A stretch of DNA of 64,000 bases, taken from contig NZ_JBKQGY010000003.1 of NCBI RefSeq assembly GCF_050487225.1, forward strand, positions 310,001 through 374,000, written 5' to 3'. Position numbers and translations under genes: made by a program. The stretch is from Paenalcaligenes sp050487225 (GTDB taxonomy: Bacteria; Pseudomonadota; Gammaproteobacteria; Burkholderiales; Burkholderiaceae_B). The notes beneath the pieces were generated by a model. The model did no database searches. It saw nothing but the letters and a program-made list of their open reading frames with translations, and was not told the origin of the DNA. This document shows positions 15,780 to 24,373 of this stretch, piece by piece; position 1 is the first letter of the stretch, and each line of letters opens with the position of its first letter.

Positions 15780-17912
15780 GTGGCATCACGTCAATGCTAC
15801 GCCATCTGGCTGGGGATCGCGGGCTTGGGCTGCGCACCACTACTACATGCCGAAGAGGATAAATCGGTACGTAGCTTAGAAGCCATTGAAGTCAAAGCAA
15901 ACCATTTTTTAGAGTTAGCACCTGCTTATGGCGGCAACCATCTGGCCACAGGCGGCTCCATCGGTTTGCTAGGCAATCTGGATAATATGGAAACACCGTT
16001 CAGCACGGTGAACTACACCAGCGCCTACATTGAAGACCAGCAAGGTCAAGAACTGCGCATTCTGATCAGTAAGAATGATCCATCCGTCCAGACCCCAGGC
16101 TCAGGCGGCACAGCAGGTAAAGACACCATCTACATTCGTGGTTTCTCGGCAGGCGATGTATACCTTAATGGCATGCAAGGCTTAACCAGCGGCAGACGCG
16201 TGATGGCCATGGCCGAACGTTTAGAAGTGCTCAAAGGGCCCTCGGCCCTACTCTACGGCATGAATGCCAGTGGCGATGTGGGCGGTTCTATCAACATGGT
16301 GACCAAACGTGCCACCGTAGACCCCATCACCAACTTTACCGCTACCTACATGGCCCCTTCACAGTTTGGTGGCCATCTGGATTTAGGCCGACGTTTTGGT
16401 GAGAACAATGAGCTTGGCCTACGTCTAAACACCGTATTTAAAGACGGTGAAGGCATGGTAGACCACCGCAAAAACCGCGATAAGTTTGTTTCACTAGGGG
16501 CAGATTACAACGGTGGTGCCTTCCGTTTAAAAACCGACTTTTATCACTTGGACGAGTACATTAGCGGGGTAAACCGCGGTATAGGTCTGGCTAAAGAGTT
16601 GCAGAAAAACCCACTACCCACAGCACCTAAAGGGGATGTGTTGCTGAGTGCACCATGGGCGTCCGCACAAATACGCGAGAACACCGCCATGGCGCGTGCT
16701 GAATATGACTTCAACGAGCAAGTCAGTGCCTATGCCTCGGTGGGGTATAGCGAATCCAGCATGCACAACTACAACACCAAAGGCAGTACGCTGCTGAACG
16801 ACCAAGGCGACTTACGCCTTAAAGTGACTCGCCGTCACAACCAAAGTCGTAACGTAGCGGCCAATACGGGGTTGTTCTATGAGTTTGATACAGGTGGGAT
16901 AAAACACAACCTCAGCATGGGCGTAGATTGGTATCGCCAAAACAGCCGTATATCGAATACTGCCCTAAAAGGCTGGACGGCAGACATCAACATCTACGAT
17001 CCCGTGTATCCAGAGCGTCCTAACTTTGCGCAAGCACCTTTAGGCCCTGCCACGATCACCGAACTGTACAGCTTTGGGTTGGCCGATACGCTCTCTTTTG
17101 CCGACGACCGCTTTAGATTGATTTTGGGTTTACGTCACCAGACCGTCAAAACCCATAACCGATCCTCTGGCGTACGCTACGATAAAAGTGCGCTTACCCC
17201 TGCAGTTGCTGGCGTATGGCGCTTAGATGAAGACTGGATGGTTTACGCCAACTACATTGAGGGCCTCACCAAAGGCACACAAGTGGGTGACGACTACTCC
17301 AACGATGGTGAGATCTTCCCCCCACAGCGTACTAAACAACATGAAATTGGTTTGAAGTACGACTCTGGTGACTACGCCATTACAGCTGCGTTGTTCCAGA
17401 TCACTCAACCCAACACCTATGAAGTGCCAGGCCCTGCAGGCGAGAAACCGTCACTTAGCTATGGCGGTGAACAGCGTAACCGTGGTGCGGAAATTCAGGT
17501 AGTAGGCCAAGTAACACCTGAGTGGCGTCTGACAGGTGGTGTCGCGTATTTGGATCCGCGCTATCACAAAACCAGTGATGAGGCCTCGTACAACAAGTAC
17601 GTGACCAACCTATCGCGCTGGAGCGTCAAGCTGGGCGCAGAATGGGAGCCATCCTTCTTTGAGGGCTTCACTCTAAGCGCACACTTGTCGTCACAATCCA
17701 AACAGTATCTGGACAAATCCAACAGCTACTATGTGCCTGGAGTAACCACTTACGACGTAGGTGCTCGCTACCGCACATCCTTAGCTGGTAACCCGCTCAC
17801 CTTGCGTCTGAGCATTGAAAACCTGACCAACAAAGCCTATTGGGTCGCCCCTCTCAGCCAAGGTCAAGGCTCACCACGTACGGTATTACTATCGGCCACG
17901 ATGAACTTCTAA
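15780..17912 (+). CDS. TonB-dependent siderophore receptor
   Basis: A 710-residue outer-membrane beta-barrel that imports ferric siderophores using TonB energy. The start is GTG at 15780, with AAGGGGAAG directly upstream. Residues 1-24 form a signal peptide ending LLHAEE. The plug domain (about 45-190) contains TIYIRGFSAGDVYLNG and the conserved AERLEVLKGPSALLYGMNAS. The barrel fills the rest, ending in a terminal phenylalanine after LRLSIENLTNKAYW and TVLLSATMNF. The whole pattern matches FhuE/FpvA-type receptors. A strong Fur box precedes it. No siderophore synthesis or ABC uptake gene is adjacent, so the ligand may be a foreign siderophore; this is inference. Confidence 0.93.
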   Translation: MASRQCYAIWLGIAGLGCAPLLHAEEDKSVRSLEAIEVKANHFLELAPAYGGNHLATGGSIGLLGNLDNMETPFSTVNYTSAYIEDQQGQELRILISKNDPSVQTPGSGGTAGKDTIYIRGFSAGDVYLNGMQGLTSGRRVMAMAERLEVLKGPSALLYGMNASGDVGGSINMVTKRATVDPITNFTATYMAPSQFGGHLDLGRRFGENNELGLRLNTVFKDGEGMVDHRKNRDKFVSLGADYNGGAFRLKTDFYHLDEYISGVNRGIGLAKELQKNPLPTAPKGDVLLSAPWASAQIRENTAMARAEYDFNEQVSAYASVGYSESSMHNYNTKGSTLLNDQGDLRLKVTRRHNQSRNVAANTGLFYEFDTGGIKHNLSMGVDWYRQNSRISNTALKGWTADINIYDPVYPERPNFAQAPLGPATITELYSFGLADTLSFADDRFRLILGLRHQTVKTHNRSSGVRYDKSALTPAVAGVWRLDEDWMVYANYIEGLTKGTQVGDDYSNDGEIFPPQRTKQHEIGLKYDSGDYAITAALFQITQPNTYEVPGPAGEKPSLSYGGEQRNRGAEIQVVGQVTPEWRLTGGVAYLDPRYHKTSDEASYNKYVTNLSRWSVKLGAEWEPSFFEGFTLSAHLSSQSKQYLDKSNSYYVPGVTTYDVGARYRTSLAGNPLTLRLSIENLTNKAYWVAPLSQGQGSPRTVLLSATMNF

Positions 17913-17946
17913 GCCTGATCAGTTTTACAGCATAGAGTGAAATAAG

Positions 17947-17990
17947 CAGTAGCCCCAAGCAAGGTTGCCTAACCTGCTTGGGGGCTACTG
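17947..17990. terminator. Long hairpin between the convergent receptor and LysR genes
   Basis: CAGTAGCCCC (17947-17956) pairs with GGGGCTACTG (17981-17990). The stem continues after a one-base bulge through AAGCA/TGCTT. It lies 34 bases after the receptor stop and 12 beyond the LysR stop. No T-tract follows on either strand, so terminator function is probable but not certain. Confidence 0.55.
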
Positions 17991-18001
17991 AGCATCACAG
18001 C

Positions 18002-18928
18002 CTAGCCACCTACTACCCTATACTCTGGTGCCAAGGTGTCATACAGTGATGTCTTTAACTGCTCAATAAAGCGCTCTTGCAATACTGAAGGTGGGCGCTC
18101 TGAACTGGTGACCACCGAGTAGTGATTCACGACTATAGGATCAAAGGGCACAAACACTACCCCATCGCCCCGGTAAAGCGTTGCCGTTAATGGGTCTACC
18201 AAGGCCACTCCTGCCCCCGCCGCCACCAACTCTATCAACGAATACGAAATTTGCGACTCTAACCGCATTTCACGTTGAATACCATGTGCCGCAAACAAGC
18301 CATCAATCTGCAACCTCGTATCCAATACGTGTGGGTGCGATAAGAAGGTCTCACCTTTTAAATCCCACGGCCCCACCGATGCCTGTTGTATCAGCCTATG
18401 CCCCACCGGTAGCGCACACACCATGCGCCCTGACAAAATACGCTCACCATAGGTACCCGACTGACGCATTGATAGCATCACCACCGCAATATCACACATA
18501 CCGCTCAGCACCATATTCAAGGCGGTTTCTGAGCCGTGCATGTGCAGAGTTAGACGCGCACCGGGGTATTGAGCACTAAAACCTGCCATCATTTTGGGCA
18601 GAAAAGACAGTGCCAAAGCCGGCGCTGCAGCAATCTGCAAATAGCCTTGGTGACCGTCACGCAACATCTCCACGCTTTGTAGTATGCGGTCCACACTTAT
18701 CAAAGAACGTTGTACTTCCTCATACAAAATCACCGCTTCGGCTGTTGGTTTCAGTCTTCCCTGTTCTCTAACGAACAGTGAAAACCCTATATTTTCTTCT
18801 AAATCCCGAATCAAGCGCGTAACCACGGGTTGCGAGACATTTAGCACCAAAGCCGCAGCAGTCACGGTTTTGGCCTGCATTACCGCCCTAAAACCCTCTA
18901 GTAATCGTAAGGTTATTTTTCCAGTCAT
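18002..18928 (-). CDS. LysR-family transcriptional regulator
   Basis: A 308-residue LTTR. The N-terminal winged helix (about 5-65) reads LRLLEGFRAVMQAKTVTAAA then NVSQPVVTRLIRDLEENIGF, the standard family signature. The effector-binding domain (about 90-300) has the periplasmic-binding-protein-like fold, with YLQIAAAPALALSFLPKMM at its start. The closest known style is the OccR/NocR and nopaline/opine type regulators, consistent with its divergent position opposite a transporter and oxidase operon that it probably activates. The shared intergenic region (18929-19072) holds an 8-bp inverted repeat. The inducer is unknown. Confidence 0.85.
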   Translation of the reverse strand: MTGKITLRLLEGFRAVMQAKTVTAAALVLNVSQPVVTRLIRDLEENIGFSLFVREQGRLKPTAEAVILYEEVQRSLISVDRILQSVEMLRDGHQGYLQIAAAPALALSFLPKMMAGFSAQYPGARLTLHMHGSETALNMVLSGMCDIAVVMLSMRQSGTYGERILSGRMVCALPVGHRLIQQASVGPWDLKGETFLSHPHVLDTRLQIDGLFAAHGIQREMRLESQISYSLIELVAAGAGVALVDPLTATLYRGDGVVFVPFDPIVVNHYSVVTSSERPPSVLQERFIEQLKTSLYDTLAPEYRVVGG

Positions 18929-18975
18929 AGCAAAAAGACATACAAGGTCTATAAATAAGCATTGGTCACACTAAA

Positions 18976-19020
18976 ATTTCATTAATACTATAAATTAAAA
19001 CAATGAAATATATAGCTATA
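18976..19020. promoter_or_regulatory. Inverted repeats in the LysR/ABC operon intergenic region
   Basis: ATTTCATT (18976-18983) and AATGAAAT (19002-19009) are perfect 8-base arms with an 18-base A/T-rich spacer. A 10-bp palindrome TATAGCTATA follows at 19011-19020. Position between a LysR gene and its likely target suggests activator sites, but A/T-rich symmetry is easy to find by chance. Confidence 0.4.
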
Positions 19021-19072
19021 CATAGCACCCGGCCCATTTCCAGACTCATGACATTATCCTATAGGAGATACC

Positions 19073-20104
19073 ATGCTTAGAACCTCCGTTCTCTTTGCTG
19101 CTGTATTAACCGCTTTTTCAACCAACCTTGCCGCACAAGAAGTTCTTAACGTTGGCGCCTACGGTGGCTCCACTGAAACGTTGTTCAAAGAAAAAATCAT
19201 TCCAAACTTTGAAAAAGAACATAACGTTAAGGTCATGTACGTCGCGGGCAACTCCACCGACACACTGGCCAAACTGGTTGCACAAAAGAACCGTCCTGAG
19301 TTTGACGTAGCCCTATTGGATGATGGCCCATTAGCCCAAGCGAATCAGTTTGGACTCTGTAGCAGCATTGAGCCCTCTCCGGTGTACGACGATTTGTACC
19401 CACTGGCCAAAATTTCTGACACCAGCATCGCGATTGGTGTAGTCGCAACCGGTTTGTTCTACAACACAGAAGCCTTTGCCAAAGCCGGGCTGCCTGCTCC
19501 TACGTCGTGGGAAGACCTCACCAAGACTGAGTTCAAAGACAAAGTCGTCATCCCACCTATTTCTAACGGCTACGGTCTACAAACACTGATCAAGTTCGCC
19601 AAACTGCGTGGCGGTGGCGAAAGCAATATTGACCCTGGCTTTGAAGCCATCATCGACCAAGTTGGCCCTAATGTACTGGCATGGGAACCCTCACCAGGCA
19701 AGATGACAGAGCTGTTCCAAAACGGCGACGCCATCCTTGGCGTATGGGGTAGCGGTCGTGTGGAAGCCCTAAAAGAAACCGGTTTTCCAGTTGAGTTCGT
19801 TTACCCACAAGAAGGCACGATGGTATTGCTGACCGGCGTATGTCCTGTTGCTGGCCGCGCTGAAAACAACCCTACTGCACAAGCCTTTATCCAATACTTG
19901 GTCAGTCCAGAAATCCAAGCATTGCTAGCTGACGGCCAAGCATGGGGTCCTGTGAACAGCAAAACTGAGTTGAGTCCGGAAGTGGCTGCCAAAGTGCCGT
20001 ACGGTGAAGAGCAGATTGCTGCTCTGGAAACCGTAGATTGGACCATCATCAATAAAGAACGCGCCCAGTGGACTAACCGCTGGAACCGTACAGTAGAGCG
20101 TTAA
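19073..20104 (+). CDS. ABC transporter substrate-binding protein, PotD/spermidine-putrescine type
   Basis: A 343-residue periplasmic solute-binding protein of family 1/8 (PotD-like). Residues 1-21 are a signal peptide ending NLAAQ, and AGGAGA precedes the start. The mature part begins EVLNVGAYGGSTETLFKEKI, then HNVKVMYVAGNSTDTLAKLV and DVALLDDGPLAQANQFGL, characteristic of PotD/AfuA-like proteins. It heads the operon with one ATPase and two permeases, and downstream oxidases suggest the ligand is an amine, amino acid or opine-like compound. A strong hairpin after its stop may keep its mRNA level above that of the membrane genes. Confidence 0.88.
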   Translation: MLRTSVLFAAVLTAFSTNLAAQEVLNVGAYGGSTETLFKEKIIPNFEKEHNVKVMYVAGNSTDTLAKLVAQKNRPEFDVALLDDGPLAQANQFGLCSSIEPSPVYDDLYPLAKISDTSIAIGVVATGLFYNTEAFAKAGLPAPTSWEDLTKTEFKDKVVIPPISNGYGLQTLIKFAKLRGGGESNIDPGFEAIIDQVGPNVLAWEPSPGKMTELFQNGDAILGVWGSGRVEALKETGFPVEFVYPQEGTMVLLTGVCPVAGRAENNPTAQAFIQYLVSPEIQALLADGQAWGPVNSKTELSPEVAAKVPYGEEQIAALETVDWTIINKERAQWTNRWNRTVER

Positions 20105-20115
20105 TTTTGAGTTAC

Positions 20116-20146
20116 GTGCCGGCTTGACTCCCAAGTCGGCACTTTT
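20116..20146 (+). terminator. Intra-operon attenuating hairpin after the binding-protein gene
   Basis: GTGCCGGCTTG (20116-20126) pairs with CAAGTCGGCAC (20132-20142), with one G-U pair in RNA and a five-base loop. It is followed by TTTTG and further T-rich sequence. It lies 11 bases after the binding-protein stop and 31 before the ATPase start, the usual place for partial termination in ABC importer operons. Confidence 0.75.
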
Positions 20147-20173
20147 GTCTTCTTTGCACAGTTCCGGTACACC

Positions 20174-21241
20174 ATGAGCTTCATCACCATCCAAAACCTT
20201 AGAAAGACCTTTGGCGATTTTCAGGCCGTAAAAGATTTAAGCCTGAGCATTGAAAAGGGTGAATTCATTTCTTTGCTTGGCCCCTCTGGCTGCGGCAAAA
20301 CCACGACCCTACAAATGATCGCTGGTTTTCTTTCCCCCACCTCAGGCAGTGTCAGCGTCAACGGCAAAGACATCACTGGTATGCGTCCAGAAGCTCGCGG
20401 CATGGGGATTGTGTTTCAAAGCTACGCCCTATTCCCCCACATGACGGTGGCCGAGAACGTGGGCTTTGGTTTAGAAATGCGCGGCGTGCCTAAGTCTGAG
20501 CGCCAATCACGTATTGAAGAAACCTTGTCACTGGTGCGGCTCGATGGACTAGGTAAACGCTACCCAGCAGAAATGTCGGGTGGGCAACGCCAACGTGTGG
20601 CTATTGCTCGGGCCTTGGCCATTAAGCCTGAAGTACTGCTGTTGGACGAACCCATGTCCAACCTAGATGCCAAACTGCGTGAAGAAATGCACGTAGAGCT
20701 GCGCATGATCCAACGTCGTCTGGGTATCACCACCATTTTGGTGACCCACGATCAGGTAGAAGCGATGACCATGAGTGACCGTATCGCCGTCATGCACGGT
20801 GGTCGCATTGTGCAGTTGGCTACCCCTTACGAAGCGTACGAACACCCAATTTCCCGTTTTGCCTCTGGTTTCTTGGGCAAAACCAATTCGTTTGATGGCC
20901 AAATCGTCAACCAAGACGACTCACACCATCACGTACAAATTCACCCTGACTACACCGTCGCTATTGCACGTACTCGTGACTTCACCTGTAAGAAGGTACA
21001 GGTGAATATTCGTCCAGAAAAAATTCGTCTGGACAGCACACTAGGTCAGGGCTTGGCCGGTACGGTAACCACCCGCTTGTTCTTGGGTGCAAACTGGATG
21101 CTAGATGTAGACACCACGCTGGGCACACTACGCGTCAGTGTTCCTAACAAAAATGCCTATGCCCCCGAAGAAGGTACCCAAGTATCTGTACTGTGGGAAG
21201 ACAGCGACCTGCGTCTGGTAGAAGCAGGAGACGAGGCATGA
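20174..21241 (+). CDS. ABC transporter ATP-binding protein, PotA type
   Basis: A 355-residue cytoplasmic ATPase that powers the importer encoded around it. It has Walker A GPSGCGKTT near 36-44, the Q-loop FQSYALFPHMTVAENV near 80, the signature MSGGQRQRVAIARALA near 137, Walker B VLLLDEPMSNLDAKLR and the switch histidine in LVTHDQ. The C-terminal TOBE domain (about 275-350) carries VNIRPEKIRL, which places it in the polyamine/iron group. Its TGA overlaps the ATG of the first permease (ATGA), so the two are coupled. Confidence 0.92.
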   Translation: MSFITIQNLRKTFGDFQAVKDLSLSIEKGEFISLLGPSGCGKTTTLQMIAGFLSPTSGSVSVNGKDITGMRPEARGMGIVFQSYALFPHMTVAENVGFGLEMRGVPKSERQSRIEETLSLVRLDGLGKRYPAEMSGGQRQRVAIARALAIKPEVLLLDEPMSNLDAKLREEMHVELRMIQRRLGITTILVTHDQVEAMTMSDRIAVMHGGRIVQLATPYEAYEHPISRFASGFLGKTNSFDGQIVNQDDSHHHVQIHPDYTVAIARTRDFTCKKVQVNIRPEKIRLDSTLGQGLAGTVTTRLFLGANWMLDVDTTLGTLRVSVPNKNAYAPEEGTQVSVLWEDSDLRLVEAGDEA

Positions 21242-22107
21242 CCACGGCATCGCAATCTCGTAGCGCGCCTTGGCTGTTATCTGCTCCGGGTCTAGCTGTT
21301 TTTCTGACCATGCTGCTAGTCCCGCTGGGCCTGACAGCCGTATTGTCGTTTAGGGTGTTTGACGGCATGTTTGGGGTGCAAGACACTCTGACGCTAGCCA
21401 ACTATCTGGACGTCTTTGGCGACCCCTACTATCACGAGATCTTCCTACGTACAGGGCTGATGTCGTTGGGCGTAACCTTCATCTGTATTTTGATTGGGGT
21501 TCCAGAAACCCTGATTTTGTCCCGCATGCGCCGACCATGGCGTGGGCTGTTTCTCGTACTAATTCTGGCTCCACTGTTGATTTCCGTCGTGGTGCGTACC
21601 TTAGGTTGGTCTATCTTGCTCGGCAATAATGGCCTGATTAACCAAATCCTACTGGCGCTGGGCATTGTGGATGAACCTCTACGCTTGGTCTTTACCATGA
21701 GTGGCGTCGTCATTGCCATGACCCATGTGATGGTGCCTTTTATGGTGATTTCTATTTGGGCATCACTGCAAAAGCTAGACCCTCAAGTCGAAAACGCAGG
21801 ATTGTCGCTGGGCGCGTCTAACGCTACCGTGACCCGTCGCATTATCTTGCCGCAAATTTTGCCGGGCATTTTATCGGGCAGCATCATCGTGTTCGCCATG
21901 TCGGCTTCTGCGTTTGCGACCCCTGCTTTGTTGGGTGGACGCCGCCTTAAAGTCGTTGCTACCGCTGCCTACGATGAATTCCTCAGCACCTTGAACTGGC
22001 CGTTGGGCGCCACCATCGCCATCGTTCTGCTGATTGCCAACATCATCATTATTCTGGGCGCCAACCGCTTGATTGAACGCCGTTTCAAACAAGTCTTTAG
22101 CTCCTAA
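21238..22107 (+). CDS. ABC transporter permease, PotB type
   Basis: A 289-residue inner-membrane permease with six predicted segments. The start ATG at 21238 overlaps the upstream ATPase stop and follows GGAGACGAGG. An upstream in-frame start would lie inside the ATPase gene. The cytoplasmic EAA loop that contacts the ATPase reads NAGLSLGASNATVTRRIILP near residue 183. It pairs with the PotC-like permease that starts nine bases downstream. Confidence 0.9.
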   Translation: MTTASQSRSAPWLLSAPGLAVFLTMLLVPLGLTAVLSFRVFDGMFGVQDTLTLANYLDVFGDPYYHEIFLRTGLMSLGVTFICILIGVPETLILSRMRRPWRGLFLVLILAPLLISVVVRTLGWSILLGNNGLINQILLALGIVDEPLRLVFTMSGVVIAMTHVMVPFMVISIWASLQKLDPQVENAGLSLGASNATVTRRIILPQILPGILSGSIIVFAMSASAFATPALLGGRRLKVVATAAYDEFLSTLNWPLGATIAIVLLIANIIIILGANRLIERRFKQVFSS

Positions 22108-22116
22108 GGAAGAATC

Positions 22117-22920
22117 ATGAGAAAAAACTCTTGGCTCGCTCTGACCTATCACGCGTTGTTCACGCTGTTTATCCTAGCTCCGCTACTGATTGTTATCGCG
22201 GTTTCTTTTACCGACAAAGGCTATATCTCGCTGCCTACGGACGGTTTGTCACTGCGCTGGTTCTACGCCATTTTTGAGGCCCGTGAGATCGTGTCAGCGT
22301 TCTGGCTATCACTAGGTATTGGTTTGGTGTCAGCCACCATTGCCATTGTGTTAGCGATTCCGGCTGCCTTGGCTTTAGTGCGCTACAACTTTACTGGCCG
22401 TGGTGTAGTCACCGCATTTTTCATGTCCCCGTTGATGATTCCCCAAGTGGTATTAGGGGTCGCGTTTCTACGCTTTTTCAACGTTGTGGGCATCAGTGGC
22501 TCGTTTATCTGGCTGGCCTTCACCCACGTCATTGTGGTCATGCCTTATGCCCTGCGTTTGGTGCTGTCGGCTGCCACCGGTATGGGTAACGACGCTGAAA
22601 ACGCCGCCATGTCGCTAGGTGCTTCGCGCTGGACTACCTTCAGACGCATCACCATCCCCCTGATTTTGCCAGGCGTAGTCGGTGGTTGGATGTTGGCCTT
22701 CATTCAAAGTTTTGATGAGTTAACCATGACTATCTTCGTGGCTACACCGGGCACCACCACCTTGCCTGTAGCCATGTACAACCAGATTACTCACACCATT
22801 GATCCACTGGTGACCTCTGTATCCACCGTACTCATTGTGGGCACATTAATCCTGATGGTTCTGCTGGATAGGATCGTTGGTCTGGACCACGTACTCATTG
22901 GTAAAAATTCTAGCAGGTAA
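22117..22920 (+). CDS. ABC transporter permease, PotC type
   Basis: A 267-residue second permease of the importer, with about six membrane segments and the EAA loop NAAMSLGASRWTTFRRITIP near residue 165. The residues FIQSFDELTMTIFVATPGT are typical of PotC-like proteins. It lies nine bases after the first permease and six before the FAD oxidoreductase gene, so uptake and oxidation genes share one transcript. Confidence 0.9.
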   Translation: MRKNSWLALTYHALFTLFILAPLLIVIAVSFTDKGYISLPTDGLSLRWFYAIFEAREIVSAFWLSLGIGLVSATIAIVLAIPAALALVRYNFTGRGVVTAFFMSPLMIPQVVLGVAFLRFFNVVGISGSFIWLAFTHVIVVMPYALRLVLSAATGMGNDAENAAMSLGASRWTTFRRITIPLILPGVVGGWMLAFIQSFDELTMTIFVATPGTTTLPVAMYNQITHTIDPLVTSVSTVLIVGTLILMVLLDRIVGLDHVLIGKNSSR

Positions 22921-22926
22921 GCAAAC

Positions 22927-24063
22927 GTGCACACATCCGATATCGTAGTTGTAGGCGCCGGACTGGTAGGTAGCGCCCTAGCTTGGGGATTGTCCCGGCT
23001 AGACCAAAAAGTCACTATTCTGGACGAGGGTGACCAAACATTCAGAGCCTCTAGAGGCAACTTTGGCCTGGTATGGGTACAAGGAAAAGGCACTGGTTTG
23101 GCAGACTATGCACGCTGGAGTTTACGCTCTGCCACGCAATGGCCTGAGCTCGCCAGCGCACTGACAGCACAGACTGGTGTGGACGTCGCCCTGCAACAAA
23201 AGGGCGGCTTGAGCCTTGCCCTGAGCGAAGACGACCTGCAAAGCAAGGTAAAAAACCTAGAGTGGTTACGTGGTGAGGTGGGTGCTCCCTATGACTTTGA
23301 GGTGCTGGATAACAAAGCCCTTAAAGAACTCGTGCCCAGCATTGGCCCCACCATTCCGGGGGCTACCTACTCCCCTATGGATGGGCATGTAAACCCCTTG
23401 AAACTGTTCTTGGCGCTACATCGTGGTATGCATCACCAAGGCGTATCTTTGCACAGCAACGCTGCGGTAGAGCGTATTGAACGCAAAGACGGTTTATTCA
23501 TCTGCCATACTGCTGCGGGCAAATTTGCCGCTAAAAAAGTCGTGTTAGCAGCCGGCTTAGCTAACAAGAAACTAGCGCCACAGGTGGACATTCATGCTCC
23601 GGTAGAGCCTAACCGTGGCCAAGTATTAATTACCGAACGTCTGCCTGCCTTCTTGAACTTCCCCACTAACTATGTACGCCAGACAGATGAAGGCACGGTG
23701 CAGTTGGGCGACTCGCTAGAAGACGTAGGCTACAACGACATCACCACCACTCCTGTACTGGAAAACATTGCGCAACGTGCCGTGCGCTGCTTCCCTGTGC
23801 TTGCTCATACCCGCGTGGTGCGATCGTGGGCGGCGCTGCGCATTATGAGCCCAGATGGTTTCCCTATTTATCAAGAATCCAGCAGTATGCCCGGCGCATT
23901 CTTGGTCACCTGTCATAGCGGTGTCACGCTGGCTGCCAATCACGCACTCACTATCGCACCGTGGATTGCAGGCGATCAAAAACCTGAAGCTATTCAGGCC
24001 TTCACGGCCAACCGTTTCAACGCAGCACGCACCAGCCCGCTGGGAGAAGAACATGCTCACTAA
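22927..24063 (+). CDS. FAD-dependent oxidoreductase, DAO family
   Basis: A 378-residue flavoenzyme of the D-amino acid oxidase/dehydrogenase (DAO) superfamily. The start is a GTG six bases after the permease stop. The dinucleotide-binding motif IVVVGAGLVGSALAWGLSRL opens the protein at residues 5-24, with an acidic residue at the end of beta-2 (ILDEG). Later conserved regions are RASRGNFGLVWVQGKG near 42 and the C-terminal CHSGVTLAANHALTIAPWI. DAO enzymes oxidise C-N bonds of amino or imino acids. It overlaps the next gene by 11 bases. A second DAO protein ends the oxidase block (25774-26919), so two different oxidation steps or subunits are likely. Confidence 0.85.
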   Translation: MHTSDIVVVGAGLVGSALAWGLSRLDQKVTILDEGDQTFRASRGNFGLVWVQGKGTGLADYARWSLRSATQWPELASALTAQTGVDVALQQKGGLSLALSEDDLQSKVKNLEWLRGEVGAPYDFEVLDNKALKELVPSIGPTIPGATYSPMDGHVNPLKLFLALHRGMHHQGVSLHSNAAVERIERKDGLFICHTAAGKFAAKKVVLAAGLANKKLAPQVDIHAPVEPNRGQVLITERLPAFLNFPTNYVRQTDEGTVQLGDSLEDVGYNDITTTPVLENIAQRAVRCFPVLAHTRVVRSWAALRIMSPDGFPIYQESSSMPGAFLVTCHSGVTLAANHALTIAPWIAGDQKPEAIQAFTANRFNAARTSPLGEEHAH

Positions 24064-24373
24064 AGCTTTATTTAGAAAACTACCCCTTGCCACAGATAAC
24101 AACGCTCCTACGGTCACCATTGTGGTGAATGGTGCCTCACACCGTGTAACCAACGACCTATCCGTTGCCGCTGCACTGCTCACCCTAGGCCCCGCTGCCA
24201 TTCGACGTAACCTCGCAGACAACAGCGCACGCGGCCCCTACTGCATGATGGGCGTTTGCTTTGAATGTCTGGTTGAGATTGATGATGTACCTAATGTGCA
24301 GTCCTGTATGGTCCAGGTGACTGAGGGAATGCGTATCAACACTGTAAATGCGACGGAACCCTGTCATGACTGA
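24053..24373 (+). CDS. (2Fe-2S)-binding subunit, HcnA / opine-oxidase type
   Basis: A 106-residue small iron-sulfur subunit. The start at 24053 overlaps the preceding gene by 11 bases. The cysteine set lies in GPYCMMGVCFECLVEI (C-x4-C-x2-C) and VQSCM, the arrangement of the N-terminal ferredoxin fold in HcnA and in the alpha/gamma parts of opine and hydroxyproline dehydrogenases. It should relay electrons between the two flavin subunits to a quinone. It overlaps the next gene by eight bases, so the stoichiometry is probably translationally coupled. Confidence 0.85.
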   Translation: MLTKALFRKLPLATDNNAPTVTIVVNGASHRVTNDLSVAAALLTLGPAAIRRNLADNSARGPYCMMGVCFECLVEIDDVPNVQSCMVQVTEGMRINTVNATEPCHD

